Positions 41,791 to 52,964 of a stretch of DNA of 64,000 bases are shown in pieces. The stretch is from NCBI GenBank assembly GCA_920105625.2, contig OV050032.1, forward strand, positions 197,269,791 through 197,333,790, read 5' to 3'. The notes beneath the pieces were generated by a model. It made no database searches. It was not told the origin of the DNA and saw only the letters and a list, made by a program, of their open reading frames with translations. The DNA comes from Clusia tigrina (Eukaryota > Arthropoda > Insecta > Diptera > Clusiidae). The position numbers and the translations under genes were made by a program. The first letter of the stretch is position 1. Each line of letters opens with the position of its first letter.

Positions 41791-42379
41791 ATTCAATGCG
41801 CTCCAGCTAATATCGGACCAAAGAGCGCATTGGCTCAAACAGCACATTGGAAAGGCTTAGTTATTAATATTGCCATGACTATTTCGTCAGAATATTGGAC
41901 TTCAGAAGAGAGAAGGAATATATTTTTCCAGCTTCCTCTGTTAAAGAGTTGCAGGGTACCGATTAATGCAAATCTCCTTGTGTAGTCCTGCGGATGGTGT
42001 GAGTTGAAGTGGAACTCAGTTCTTATTCGCTTTAAAAGTTATTCTGAATTCCAGTTGGAATCAGTTCAAATTGCTGAAAGTCATTGCATATAATGATATT
42101 ATTTGAGGTCATTGTAGTCTATATCAGGTCGAATTCACCATTTGGTCCTTGAAATTATACAACGTAGTTTATTACTGGAACTTTCAGTGAATGCATAGGA
42201 AATTGATGCCATCGGGTATGGTATTTTTAAGGATTCGAAAAAATTAGCAGTATTGTGGAGAATGATATTTCAGGTACGCATAATGAGTATACATTTTGAG
42301 GCGATTTGAAATTAGTTCAGTTCTATTCACCTTTCGATTTCAGTCTTACAAAGAGACATTATGTTTTTATATAATAAGA
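41791..42379. other. Unassigned non-coding stretch
   Basis: No gene or matching repeat seen before the family C 3' end. Confidence 0.45.
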
Positions 42380-42438
42380 ATGAGGACATGGCAAGAAAAT
42401 GGCACTTTCGCTAATTGAGGCCACCCATTTTACCTACT
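42380..42438 (+). mobile_element. LINE family C, 3' end fragment
   Basis: GAGGACATGGCAAGAAAATG, then CGCTAATTGAGGCCACCCAT and TTTACCTACTTT correspond to the last 60 bases of family C at 6456-6520 (minus) and 30450-30520. Confidence 0.65.
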
Positions 42439-42485
42439 TTCATTGGTTTGTGATTCAGTGATTATATCCCTAATTTTCTGAGTCA

Positions 42486-43312
42486 CAGAAAGCCTTTAAA
42501 ATCTCTTTTGGGCCGGTATATCTCCAAAGGATTTTTTAGAGTTTTGAAGTTCCTATTAAGCCTTTTAGATGACTTTTGGGTTAGGATATCTCCAAAGGAC
42601 CTGCTTGGGTTTTGAAGGTGCTCTTAAGACTTTGAAATCACTTTTGGGCCTGCATATCTCCAAAGGACTTCTTTGAATTGGGAAGTTGCTCTTAAGCCTT
42701 TAAAGTCTATTTTGGGCCAGCGTATCTCCAAAGGACTTGTTTGAGTTTTGAAGTTCCTATTAAGCCTTTTAGTTTTCTTTTGGGCCGGAATATCTCCAAA
42801 GAACTTGCTTGAGTTTTGAATTGCTCTTAAGCCTTGAAAATCTCTTTTGGGCTAGGATATCTCCAAAGAACCTGTTGGGGTTTTGAAGTTGCTCTAAAGC
42901 CTTTGAAATCACTTTTGTGTTAGCATATCTCCAAAGGACTTGTTTGAGTATTGAAGCTGCTCATAACCCTTTGAAATCATTTTTGTGCCAGCATATCTCC
43001 AAAGGACTTGTTTGAGATTTGAAGTTGTTCTTAAGCCTTTGAAATCTCTTTTAGGCCAGCATATCTCCAAAGGACTTGTTTGAGATTTGAAGTTGTTCTG
43101 AAGCCTTTGAAATCTCTTTTAGGCCAGCATATCTCCAAAGGACTTGTTTGAGTTTTGAAGTTGCTCTTAAGCCTTGAAAATCTCTTTTGGGCTGGCATAT
43201 CATCAAAGGACTTGATTGAGTATTGAAGCTGCTCTTTAGCCTTTTAAATCTCTTTTAGGCTGGCATATCATCAAAGGACTTGTTTGAGTTTTGAAGTTAC
43301 TCTTTCTGTTTC
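42486..43312. repeat. 68-bp minisatellite, about 12 copies
   Basis: The unit contains CCTTTGAAATCTCTTTTGGG, CCAGCATATCTCCAAAGGAC and TTGTTTGAGTTTTGAAGTTG. TATCTCC starts at 42519, 42587 and 42655, a 68-bp step, and later units carry small indels. Neighbouring units differ by about 10 percent, so the array is moderately old. Confidence 0.93.
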
Positions 43313-43375
43313 AATTTGAAGCCACAACTTACTACGATTGACACGTAGGCTTGGTTGATTGGTTATCATAAGACT

Positions 43376-43436
43376 CACTTAGGCCTGTTCAAGGCCCATT
43401 GACAAGTGTAAAACAATTAAAAGGTGCCACAGCGAG
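43376..43436 (-). mobile_element. LINE family K, 3' UTR fragment
   Basis: AGACTCACTTAGGCCTGTTC and AAGGCCCATTG with GGTGCCAC is the inverted copy of 5790-5835. It carries no tail and no coding sequence. Confidence 0.45.
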
Positions 43437-45726
43437 GCATCATCATGAAATCAATCAAAATAGTTCACCAAATCTTCTCGTGATTTCGAGAAATCCCATA
43501 TTTCCATTCTAATTGAGCTGCTTCTGAATTTAGGTTCGCTGCTATGAAGATAATGCTCTCGTATCCGAACCAGCTGTCACTGCTACCTCCGTTGACATTC
43601 AAGAAACGTTTTTTAAACATTTTTTACCGCTTTGTGTATATTGTCACAGGTCATGAGAGTTTTTTTCCCGCAAAATCTGTACAGAAATTGCAATTTACAA
43701 GTACGCGTATTCATGTCAGTTTCCACAGCGCTTCGTATAATCACTCGGACAATGGACACCGTCGGAACGCTCAGCTTACTCATGAATACTTATACCAGGA
43801 ACATGTTACATTTTGCATATTTTCCACCAATTAGTTGGCGTATTTAGTTGCTTGAAATTGCCAACGAAAACAGGAGAGAACGGAAAACACAATCCTCTTA
43901 AGAGTTCCACCGCTCCACACAGTGATACGGAATTATGAACCTCGCACAGAACGCTTGCCTGCTGAAAGGGTGGTAGCCAACAATTATTGCGCTTCTGTTG
44001 CAATCCACAAAAGCTGTAAAACGTGGCAATTGAAGGAAAACTGAAGAATTATGAGGAAAAAATAAAAAATTGAACAGAAATAATATCGACGAGCACCCAA
44101 CACATTATCACATTAGAACGCAGGCGGTCGTCTGCAAATGGCATGCAAACACGTCCACTGCCACGACGGGTCTGTTGGCTTACCGTGTTATTTGTCTCTG
44201 CGTGTAGATATATCAATAAGTACGAGTATATAGCAGCGGCATCAGACGGAAGGAAGAGGAGTATAGGTATTCCATAACCATTGGTCAGAAGCTTACAACA
44301 ATTTGCACACTTCGGGGCGTATGGGTGATATTTAATATTGCGACCAGCACTGGTTCAATTGACATTTGGCTGGTTTTGCAAAATTGTTCTTATTGTAGCT
44401 GCAAGCAAATCTCCTTCAATTGAAATGCCAATATACTCGTGTTCCGTGTGTCCGATGTGGCGGTCATCGGGAGAGCCACGCCACGGCAGAGCAGAGGGCG
44501 CACTCGGTTGTGCAGAGTATTAGAGTGTCCTTCCTATTACATTACCATTACCGGGCATTACTCACCTCCCTTGTTGTGCATGTGTTTCAGGCTGTGTATG
44601 TGAATGAGGGTTTATGAATGCTTGTTCTATGTGCAGCAGCTGCTTTGGGAATTATTTCTTATGCCTCAACGGGCTTTAGTTAATATTTTTATTTTATTTT
44701 GTTGTTGGCGTACGGTGGAGATGTTTAATTTTTTTTTCCACCAGTCATATAAAAACGACTCGGCATAAGACGAAATTCATTTATTCAGCATGCCCAAAGG
44801 ACATTTCTATTGCAGGCAGTAGTAGTCATGGGAGCGCAGGACAATTTTATTTGAAATATTATGTGTGTCCTGTAGCGGAGTTTGTTTTCCAGAGCGTTCG
44901 AATGCTGTGTCCTTCTCTTTTTTATGTGTGTGTTGTTGTTGTTTCTTTTCTTATTGCTGGTGTTTCTGTTGTTTTCACTCCTACGATGTGGCCGCAGGAA
45001 TAGCGCATGTCATGCATAAACTGTTCGTTACATTTCAAATGCAATTTTTTATTTAATATCCTGTTGTGCATATTTTTTCGATTGGTGTTTCTGAGCGGCG
45101 GATGCGAGCACACTCCTAGAATTGTTCAAACAGTGAGTGTGCATATCAAAGTGCTCCATGCTTGTTTACACTGAAGCGGTCGTTATGATACTTTGCGGCA
45201 CGGGGCTCATTCTGCTGCGGCTGTCACAAGTTTTAATTAGTAGCTGAAATGTTCATGCAATGCAGGAGGCAATCTTTCGTCCTTACACGTGTTCGTGTGT
45301 ATTACGCAAACAGTACACAACCCGTGTACGAGTATGTGCTTTGAGAGGTTTGAGTGGGGATTATTATTAAAATTCGAATATTAAATGTTTGGTCCAATTG
45401 CTTCAATCAGCTTTTTGGACGATTTCGATGGTAGCTCTGTGTATAATGAGATATTGTTGAAATGCGGCAAATTTCGCGTAGCTTTTAAAAAAAATGAGAG
45501 CTCTGCTATTGATAAGTTACACTGAGAACCATCCATGCTGGTTAGGAGATAGCATGGAATGATGACTTTAACCCGGGGTTGCTCTGCAGTAGAATTCAAC
45601 AATGTGAGGGAGAACAAAGCGTATTTTGTGCCATTTTCTTTTATTAAATGTAATATTTAGAAGAAGAGAGAATAAGAGACTAGAACGCATTTTAAACGTT
45701 CAGAATGAGCAGGAAGTATCAGGACT
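43437..45726. other. Unassigned stretch, single-copy-looking
   Basis: Over 2 kb without a recognisable gene. Short frames (up to 96 codons) show no domains. GTT-rich and CTT-rich simple sequence at about 44930-44980 makes a Cys/Phe-rich artefact frame. Confidence 0.5.
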
Positions 45727-45895
45727 AGGTTAGGTTAGGTAGGAGTGGCCGCCCAGTTTCCCAAAAGCACACTTGAGCACACATAATGGCCCATTGTGAT
45801 GCCACGGTTTGGCGCCGTTCAAGCACTGACTAAAAAGTTCTCTTACATGGGATGGTGATAGTCAGCGCAAGGACAGCGCCATGCAGCGCTATCAG
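45727..45895 (-). mobile_element. LINE family E, 3' UTR fragment, copy 2
   Basis: AGGAGTGGCCGCCCAGTTTC, AAAAGCACACTTGAGCACAC, GGCGCCGTTCAAGCACTGAC and GGGATGGTGATAGTCAGCGC match the 3' UTR of the copies at 12.8 and 53.8 kb. Its tail side reads TAGGTTAGGTTAGGTAGGAG, mixing TTAGG with TAGG units. Confidence 0.7.
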
Positions 45896-46789
45896 GGCTA
45901 AGTTTCTCCTCAATATTGGCAATCTCTTAGCACATATACCAAGAATATTTCAAGTCTGATATGCCGATATTGGGTCAATGGCAGTTCCCCATATTCATCC
46001 TTGATCCCAATGAACCAAGTTTAGATTATGTTTTCAAATCGAGATTTCAATTCGATCAATGTTCCCAAAGAACCAAGTATAGCTTATATTTTATGCTTTA
46101 TATTTTCAAATCGAGATTATTCCTTCCAAACTCAGTATAATACAATATGAACCCTTGTTATTGTCCCTTCAGAAGCCCATCGATAAAAGGATACTATTAT
46201 TTTACATCTTCAGTGATGAATTCTGGACATTTAGACCTATAGAATATATGGTTTTTCAATGATTTTCTTACCGCTGAAGTATTCATTCCTAATCATATTT
46301 GTCTAAGGGACCAATCTTTAAATTTATACAGAATTATATCTTAGAAGAAGGCCAGAATTTAATTATCTAATGAGGATGTTTCAAAATTTCTTTTAGAACA
46401 TATTCCAAATTTATTGGAAAGTACGTAAAATACTAAAGTAACTAGCAGTTATTTCAGAGTCTCATGTCTCTAGGAAATTCAGAGTCTATCCGAAGTTGGA
46501 CGACTCCTACCTTTTAAGTCTTGATAGCAATGAAACTTCATAAGCGTCAGTCGAGTCTGTCCTAAAATAATTTTTGAGAATCATCCGGACTCATGCGATG
46601 GTCTACGTTAAGTTCAAACTACATCTGTAACCTTCGAAATGTGCTGCTGATACTATCTGCTTCTCCCTAACAGAGGAAATCCTTCCTGATATATAATTAA
46701 TGATGTTGTTTTATCTACTATAATAAGAGTTCAGAGCGCTGATGTGCTGTTGAAGAAGCCAATGTGGAGCCACAGAATTTCCTTCGACT
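45896..46789. other. Unassigned non-coding stretch
   Basis: AT-rich, with a short direct repeat (CCAAGTTTAGATTATGTTTT and CCAAGTATAGCTTATATTTT at about 46014 and 46073). No gene is recognised. Confidence 0.45.
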
Positions 46790-47100
46790 TGGTTAAAGCA
46801 ATACTAACATTGATACGGAAATGAGACCTGCCAAACTGTAGTAATGTGGCTAAAAGGATGGGACTCACAAACAATAATGAATGCAGCAAATGTGGGGAGC
46901 AAGGCACGAGAGAAACTGTGGAGCATGCACCTCAATATCTAAAGCACGCTTATCACATCTGGGTGCCCCCTGATTTGAAGGACTACAAGAGGTCACACAA
47001 CTACGGACAGTTTCTCTCTTAAGATTTGCTAAGAGCGTCTCCCTGTTCAACGATTCAACGATTGGCACCTCAAAGGACCTTGTAGGTCTATGTCTGTAGT
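46790..47100 (+). pseudogene. LINE family G, zinc-tail 3' end copy 1
   Basis: The frame reads NVAKRMGLTNNNECSKCGEQ, then GTRETVEHAPQYLKHAYHIW. Relative to copy 2 the HLLCPCP part of the zinc motif is disrupted by indels. Downstream nucleotides (TCTCTCTTAAGATTTGCTAA, GAGCGTCTCCCTGTTCAACG, AAAGGACCTTGTAGGTCTAT) match 54327-54445. Confidence 0.65.
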
Positions 47101-47105
47101 AATGA

Positions 47106-47595
47106 AACTATATTTCAGCTGAACATCTATTATTACTATTATTATTACTTGAAAAACAATAACTTAATTATTATTTTACATTATAAGGGAGCACTTGCTA
47201 CCAGGGTTTTCAGCTCTGAACATCTATTAATTTAAACTAGTTTAATTAATACTTAAAAAATTTATATTAAATTATTAATAATACAATCCAAAGATCGAAT
47301 TATAGCAATACACTTATTTCATTACAATATAAACCAGTCCAAAACTGAAGCTATATTTTTCTCTAAAATGTCAAAATATTAATATACTCGTATGCCACTC
47401 AGAAAGTGAACAGTCCTTACTTATAGGCGAAAGGATCTCCGCTTTTCAGGGCTTGGTTACAGATAAAATACTAAACAACATACCAAATATTCTCAAACAG
47501 AGTGGATAATGCGGTGATTCTTCGCTATGCTGGCAAAATGTTTATCTAGGAAATATTTTGCCCAAATGTTGTCTTTACTATCCATATTTTCACAG
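47106..47595. other. Unassigned AT-rich stretch
   Basis: A TATTATTACTATTATTATTA run lies at about 47129-47150. AT-rich sequence with no gene follows. Confidence 0.45.
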
Positions 47596-48047
47596 CGGGC
47601 AGGCTCTGGTCTGAATTTTCAGGATGTACAAAAGCTAGACAAACCTGGCCAGAGATAAATGTCAAGCTCTCTAAGGACCTAGCGGCTCTAAGTAGCAAAG
47701 TATAGGTTCTGTGATTAGCGTCCTAATGGGACACTGGACTCACGGGTGTAGGCTGGAGATTGCCTCTAACGACTTCTGCAGGAGTTGCAAGGAGGAAGAG
47801 TCCATTGTACACCTGTTAAGCACGTATCCATCGTCGTCCAGAAGGAGGTGCTATTTCCTGGGTAACCACTTTCTGGACTCTTTGGGAGATATTCCAACTA
47901 AGAAGAGCTCTATCAACTGCTTCATTAAATACTTCAAATGGCTGGACCTGTGAAAGGGATGGGACCAGATGTCTCATGCGGTATCACTGGGGGTCAAAGA
48001 TGGCCCAAGTTCTCATTTTGGGCGGCCGCCTTACCCACCTACCTACA
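47596..48047 (+). mobile_element. LINE family A, 3' end copy 3
   Basis: The frame 47711-47950 encodes MGHWTHGCRLEIASNDFCRS, then CKEEESIVHLLSTYPSSSRR and RCYFLGNHFLDSLGDIPTKK. The zinc motif has lost a Cys (HLLSTYP instead of HLLCKCP). The 3' UTR ends GGGCGGCCGCCTTACCCACC, then TACCTAC. It is more diverged than copy 2. Confidence 0.75.
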
Positions 48048-48349
48048 TACTTATTTTATCCTTTCCTATAGAGAAAGCTTCTCACCGTCACTTTATGTGC
48101 AATGTTCTAAGATCTGTCTTATTATCATAGGCATATTAAGAGCCACATCAACAAATACTCAAGAGGTACTGCTGGAAGTACCTATACAGCAAAAAATATT
48201 ACAGACATTAGGACAAAAGCTAAAATTCGTCCCAAAACTCACAAGACTACAAAATATCCACTTACATTATCCTTGATTGAAAGGAATGGTAAACAGAGAC
48301 GTAATTAAACCTCCAAATTTAAATCTGATAACTGAATAGGGAGTAGACT
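48048..48349. other. Unassigned stretch
   Basis: No recognisable content between LINE A copy 3 and the short tandem repeat. Confidence 0.45.
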
Positions 48350-48465
48350 ACGGTATAGATTCAGAGTCACGGTATAGATTCTGAGTCACGGTATAGATTC
48401 AGAGTCACGGTATAGATTCAGAGTCACGGTATAGATTCAGAGTCACGGTATAGATTCAGATGGTA
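48350..48465 (+). repeat. 19-bp tandem repeat, about six copies
   Basis: ACGGTATAGATTCAGAGTC repeats with a single variant (TTCTGAGTC in one unit). No coding meaning is apparent. Confidence 0.9.
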
Positions 48466-48779
48466 TGGAATCGTTTAAACTGTCTAATAGACGCAGAATT
48501 TTTTACATACTAGTTAAGGATATTGAAGCTCTGTATAAGAAGCACTGTCTACAGGGCATCATTAAAATAATCATCATAATCATATTCAAGTAATCATTAT
48601 GTTTAGAAAGGGACCAACTGGGTAGTCGCTATAAATATCTCATATAGTAATGCTCCTATAGTGCCAATCCTTAAGAGATAGCTGAGTAGTCTTATAGGCA
48701 CAATGCCCGGTTGCAGTGACATCCCCTAAAACTGTGTCTGTTTTAGATTGGTTGTTGCACTGCTTGACGCGAACAACTA

Positions 48780-49190
48780 GTGCGAATCTTCTTAGCAAAC
48801 TGTTGAGACAACGCCGCAGCTATTCTTGAATCAAAGCTGGAACCATAGAAGTCAGCTCAATTTAGATATAAGTAAGCTAGGCATTATATTCATAATTATC
48901 ACCGATCATTACTTTATGGGCAGTTACACTCAAAGAAGTGGCCTAGAAAACTTGGCATGTGACTTATTCATAAGTTGCAGAGAAGCGGAGGATGAAGAAA
49001 AGGACAACTTTATGACTCCACACTTTGTAGAAAACGAAAACAAAATCGGGGTACTGACAGACCTGCCAGCGGACTGCGTATATCACCTGATAAGCTTCAC
49101 AATAATGATTCCGACGATAGGAATTGCTATATCGGTACTAATCCTGCAATCGAAGGGAATTAATGAATAAGGGAAGTCACAAACCCAAGG
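48780..49190 (+). pseudogene. Possible LINE zinc-tail remnant
   Basis: A 114-codon open frame (48826-49167) contains IIITDHYFMGSYTQRSGLEN, LACDLFISCREAEDEE and then diverges. The order TGHY...G...R.G....C..C.E..DEE resembles the segment before the zinc tail in RNase-H-type LINEs, with the first Cys pair altered. The C-terminal part (IIMIPTIGIAISVLILQ-like, hydrophobic) does not fit. I cannot exclude a chance frame. Confidence 0.3.
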
Positions 49191-52100
49191 TTCAAATATT
49201 AAAGTGACTTATTGTGCCACCATTTTGAAGACAATTTGGATCAAACTTTATATGAGGATTATACAAGGATCTCAAATGTTCAAACCACGAGTTGTGGAGG
49301 TAAAATATTAGTTGTGATTGATGGTGGCATGGACGAAATACACTTCAAATGGACATGTAGAATATTATTGTTTTAACAACAGAAAAAAACAGACAATGTG
49401 TCGTGATGAAGTCTACTTTTATGTCTCATATATTTATGTCATTTGACTATTGTCTAAAGTAGGAAAATTTGACGAAAATATTCCGCAAAAGAACCTCATT
49501 TTATTACAAAGTAATGTCTTTAAAAATATTCTACTTTTTAGGTATACAATTCCTTATATCAACAGGATGAAATTGGGCACCCATTCTCGTCCGCACAATC
49601 ACATACCCAAGCGTTAACAAATATGAGCGCATACGCACTGTACAACGCGATAACATTACCAATGAAGGACAATGCTTGACAAAGGAGCAAAAAGTGTGGA
49701 ATTTTCTGGTTTGAATATAAGTATAGAAAATTTTAAACTGGTGGTATTAGCCAAATAATAAAATATCGTATTATGGAATAATGCTTTTTATGCCGATTCA
49801 GAACATTGGTGCATACCCCAGATACCAGTGCAGGCAGAATATTATGTAGAAGTGCAAGTTGATATAAAATATATAGGATACTTTCCTTCAACCCACCTTA
49901 ATCTTGTATTAGACCATACCCAGGGGATTCAAAAGCAAATATTACTGACTTACCCATTGCCTGTCGGTGTGTTGTGCTCATATTGAATCAATTTCTTTGT
50001 TTGCGTGGAATTGCAGCACAATCGTTATCCGTATTCAGCTAGTCACATGCATATTATTCCTTCCCACCTCCCCACACATTAATTCTTTAACATTAGTCTG
50101 ATGAATAGGACCTACGCTATACTTGCTGTCGATACTGTTCATCACTTGGGTATTTTTTGTATTGGAGCTAATCGTGCTGTCCGATGTTTGCCTCTACGGT
50201 GTAGCAGCCTTCAACTTGCTTGCAAGTTGTCAATAGTACAAGAGTAAAACCAAAATCAGATCGGAGCGAAAAACTTGCAGTATAAATGCGAGGCAAGATA
50301 TGGAGAGCTCTGATGGCAATCCTGCATTTCCTACAAACGGACTTTCCTAAGCAATTTCTGTATCAGCTCAGTTCATGTTTCTCTACTACTTGTATTAATA
50401 GTATTCTTTTATTGTATTTCCGACATTTTTTAGCAGGACGAAGGATAAATGGAGGCTAAATATGACGAGATGGGACTTTTCGTTCCTATACATGTCACTT
50501 GACTGCGAGTCAGGTAAGGAAGTCAAACAACATCCGGGAAAGGAAGTCAGACAACATCAGGGCCTCATCATTATGGAATTACTATACGATGTGGTGAGGC
50601 TGGACTATCGTAACCATCTTCACTGAATGTTTCGTCTCGGATTCCTATGAAATGCCAAGTCGAAAAGGTTAAGCAAGCAAACTCGCATGCAAAACTGTTG
50701 TGATAATACTTTAGTAAGCCTTCGGTGATCTTTCTTCAGTACACCTATCAAATTTAGTATTTCGCCTTGGCTCCACTTCAACCAAGCCTTAGTTTGAAAA
50801 GACGCTTCAGACGGCTCAGCTGTAGAAGCCCGCATCATTGATCCTCAGTGGATAAAACTGCCTGTAACTAACCTTCCTGGATAATCCACGTTATTCTACC
50901 TTTCATTACCATACTCAGTGATCTCATTGAATTTTGAAAATACAAACTTCTCGCCTTCTGTGTTGGCTCCTTATTCAGTGAGCGTCCCGCGTGAAACTCG
51001 CTTCTGCCGCAGAGAAATGTTATTTTGTTCTCAAAGCGAATCCTCAGCACATGCATAAAATCACATAAACACAGAAATAGTTGCTGAATTTCGAAGTATT
51101 CTTTTTTTAGCTGAGTTGACTCCTTGCCTCTATCCTTCTCTGTCCATGTCCCCCACGTCTGTTCCGTGAACTGTCTCATTTCTGTTCTCTTATCCAATTT
51201 TGCCCAAAGTAATTTAAACAGAATTATAAAAGAAATGTGTGCTTGGTCTTTTTCGTTCTTCGCCTGCTTTTCGTTTATAATAGAATAAAGGAAATTGAAG
51301 CGTGAATATGATTTAATTTGGAGTCTTGAAAAGCTTGAGAATGAAAATGCTGCTCCTTGAGCATGCAGCAAGATTGCTTGTTGGCAGCAACCAGGACATT
51401 GTTTGCTTGATTGCATTTTTGCTGCAGCACTTTACCTGCTTCTCGTGTGCATTCGAACTGAGGCAACGAAAGCTGACTTCCGCTGCGCCAGCTGATGAAT
51501 AAAACATGCACTGTTCTTGGGCTACAGGCGGATTCCTGTGCCTGCATAACTAAGGGCTGACTACTTTCTGGCAAGGCTAAATGATTTTCGCTGTCCACTT
51601 TCGTCCAGTGATAGTTTACTTTTCAGCCTCTCTCTCGTCGTGGTGGCCTTAGTGCTAGTCTCGTTTTCGCTTCAAGTGAGAATCAATCTCACATACTTGC
51701 TAGTATGTGAGAATGAAGTTCTAGCAAAGTGCTCTTAAAGCCTGGTTTAAAAATCAGCTCCTTTAGAAATTCTTCTTACTCAACTATGTATTGAGTTATG
51801 TACAGAGTCCATCATATGCGTGAGTGTGTGAGTGTGTGTTCCTGTGTTCACTGGCCCAAGGAAAAGTTCGAGTTATCCATATGCATAGATGAATCCTGTG
51901 CAGCTAAAGGCCGTCTTCGTTTGCCTGCAAAAGTTTCACTTTGAACTTCAAATTCAAATAGAACGAGTAAAAATAAATACACACAATTGCTTTCAATTTG
52001 CAATTACTTGTGCTGTTTCATAACATTTTCAATATTTCATAAATAGACTACCGAAAGCACACACGTACTCGGCCACGACGTCCAGGAGCTGACTGACGCT

Positions 52101-52964
52101 CATTGATGTTGCCATGGGCAGCGGAGAGTGAAAAGTTTTACCAATAAGAAAAATTTAAATTGTGCAACTGCAATTGAATCTACAGCTAAATTATGAATCA
52201 ACTCTAACTTCATGGCTGTGAGTGTGTGTGTGTGCGTTTGTGTGTGAGTGAGTGAGTGAGTGTGTTCGTATGGACACATAAGAATTCATATAGCTAAAGA
52301 ATATGTCCCCATTTCCGACTTCCGGCTGCTTGCATTCATGCGGCGTGTCTGTGCAGTTGAACGCAAAAGGCAAAAACTCAGCCACATGCACCACTCATGC
52401 CATGAAAACGAACGTTTGATTGAAAGCCTGATTATATGCCATATTACAGTGCATGAGCTTGTATTGAATTTCCTGTTAAAGGTGTGTATATGTATATATA
52501 AATATTTATATATATATATATACATATATGAGTGTGAGTGTGTGCAAACTTATATCCTTCCCGCCCCGAGGCATAATGATGCTGAAATTGATGAAGACGC
52601 ACACAAATAGTGTGTGTAATAATAGTGAAGCGGTCCTATTAAACCAAAATGCTTTTCATTATGCGCGAATTTTGCTTTGAAATTGGATGCTTACCTACGA
52701 GGAGCTGCCATACAACTGCCCTTTCATCATTTACTCGGCACCTATTGCCTATTCGCGAGCATTGGCAAATATATTTGTAATATGAAGCGACATTAAATAT
52801 ACCCCGAATGAAATAAAGCACATTGGAGTCACTCCAGCCTCCTTCAGTCTTATGTCAAAACCACATTAAACTCTGAAACTGAGAGTTCAAAGATAATTCT
52901 CAAAATTTTCTTAGTTTACTGCAACTCATTTCAGTGGAAACAATGCTGAATTGCTTTTTCCTGT
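49191..52964. other. Unassigned stretch, no gene recognised
   Basis: About 3.8 kb holds no RT, transposase or host-protein motif that I know. The longest frame (50868-51413, minus, 182 codons) lacks domain features and overlaps other frames on the same strand. A 26-bp unit (GGAAGTCAAACAACATC / GGAAGTCAGACAACATC) is duplicated at about 50518-50563. A short palindrome, TCTCACATAC..GTATGTGAGA, lies at about 51689-51714. GT/GA microsatellites lie at 52218-52262 and an AT run near 52490-52528. Confidence 0.45.
52218..52262 (+). repeat. (GT)n/(GA)n compound microsatellite
   Basis: GTGAGTGTGTGTGTGTGCG followed by TGAGTGAGTGAGTGAGTG units. Confidence 0.85.

Noticed and set aside
41656..41985. 109-codon plus frame as a new gene
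   Set aside because: The gag-like zinc knuckle lies in a different frame of the same DNA, so this frame is a shadow of a LINE relic.
45727..45745. TTAGG-like telomeric sequence
   Set aside because: Only a few TAGGT units, and they form the tail of a family E LINE end.
50868..51416. 182-codon minus-strand open frame as a host gene
   Set aside because: It is the longest frame outside the Jockey LINE but has no domain, signal peptide or membrane segment that I recognise, overlaps other frames on the same strand, and has no supporting context. It could be chance.
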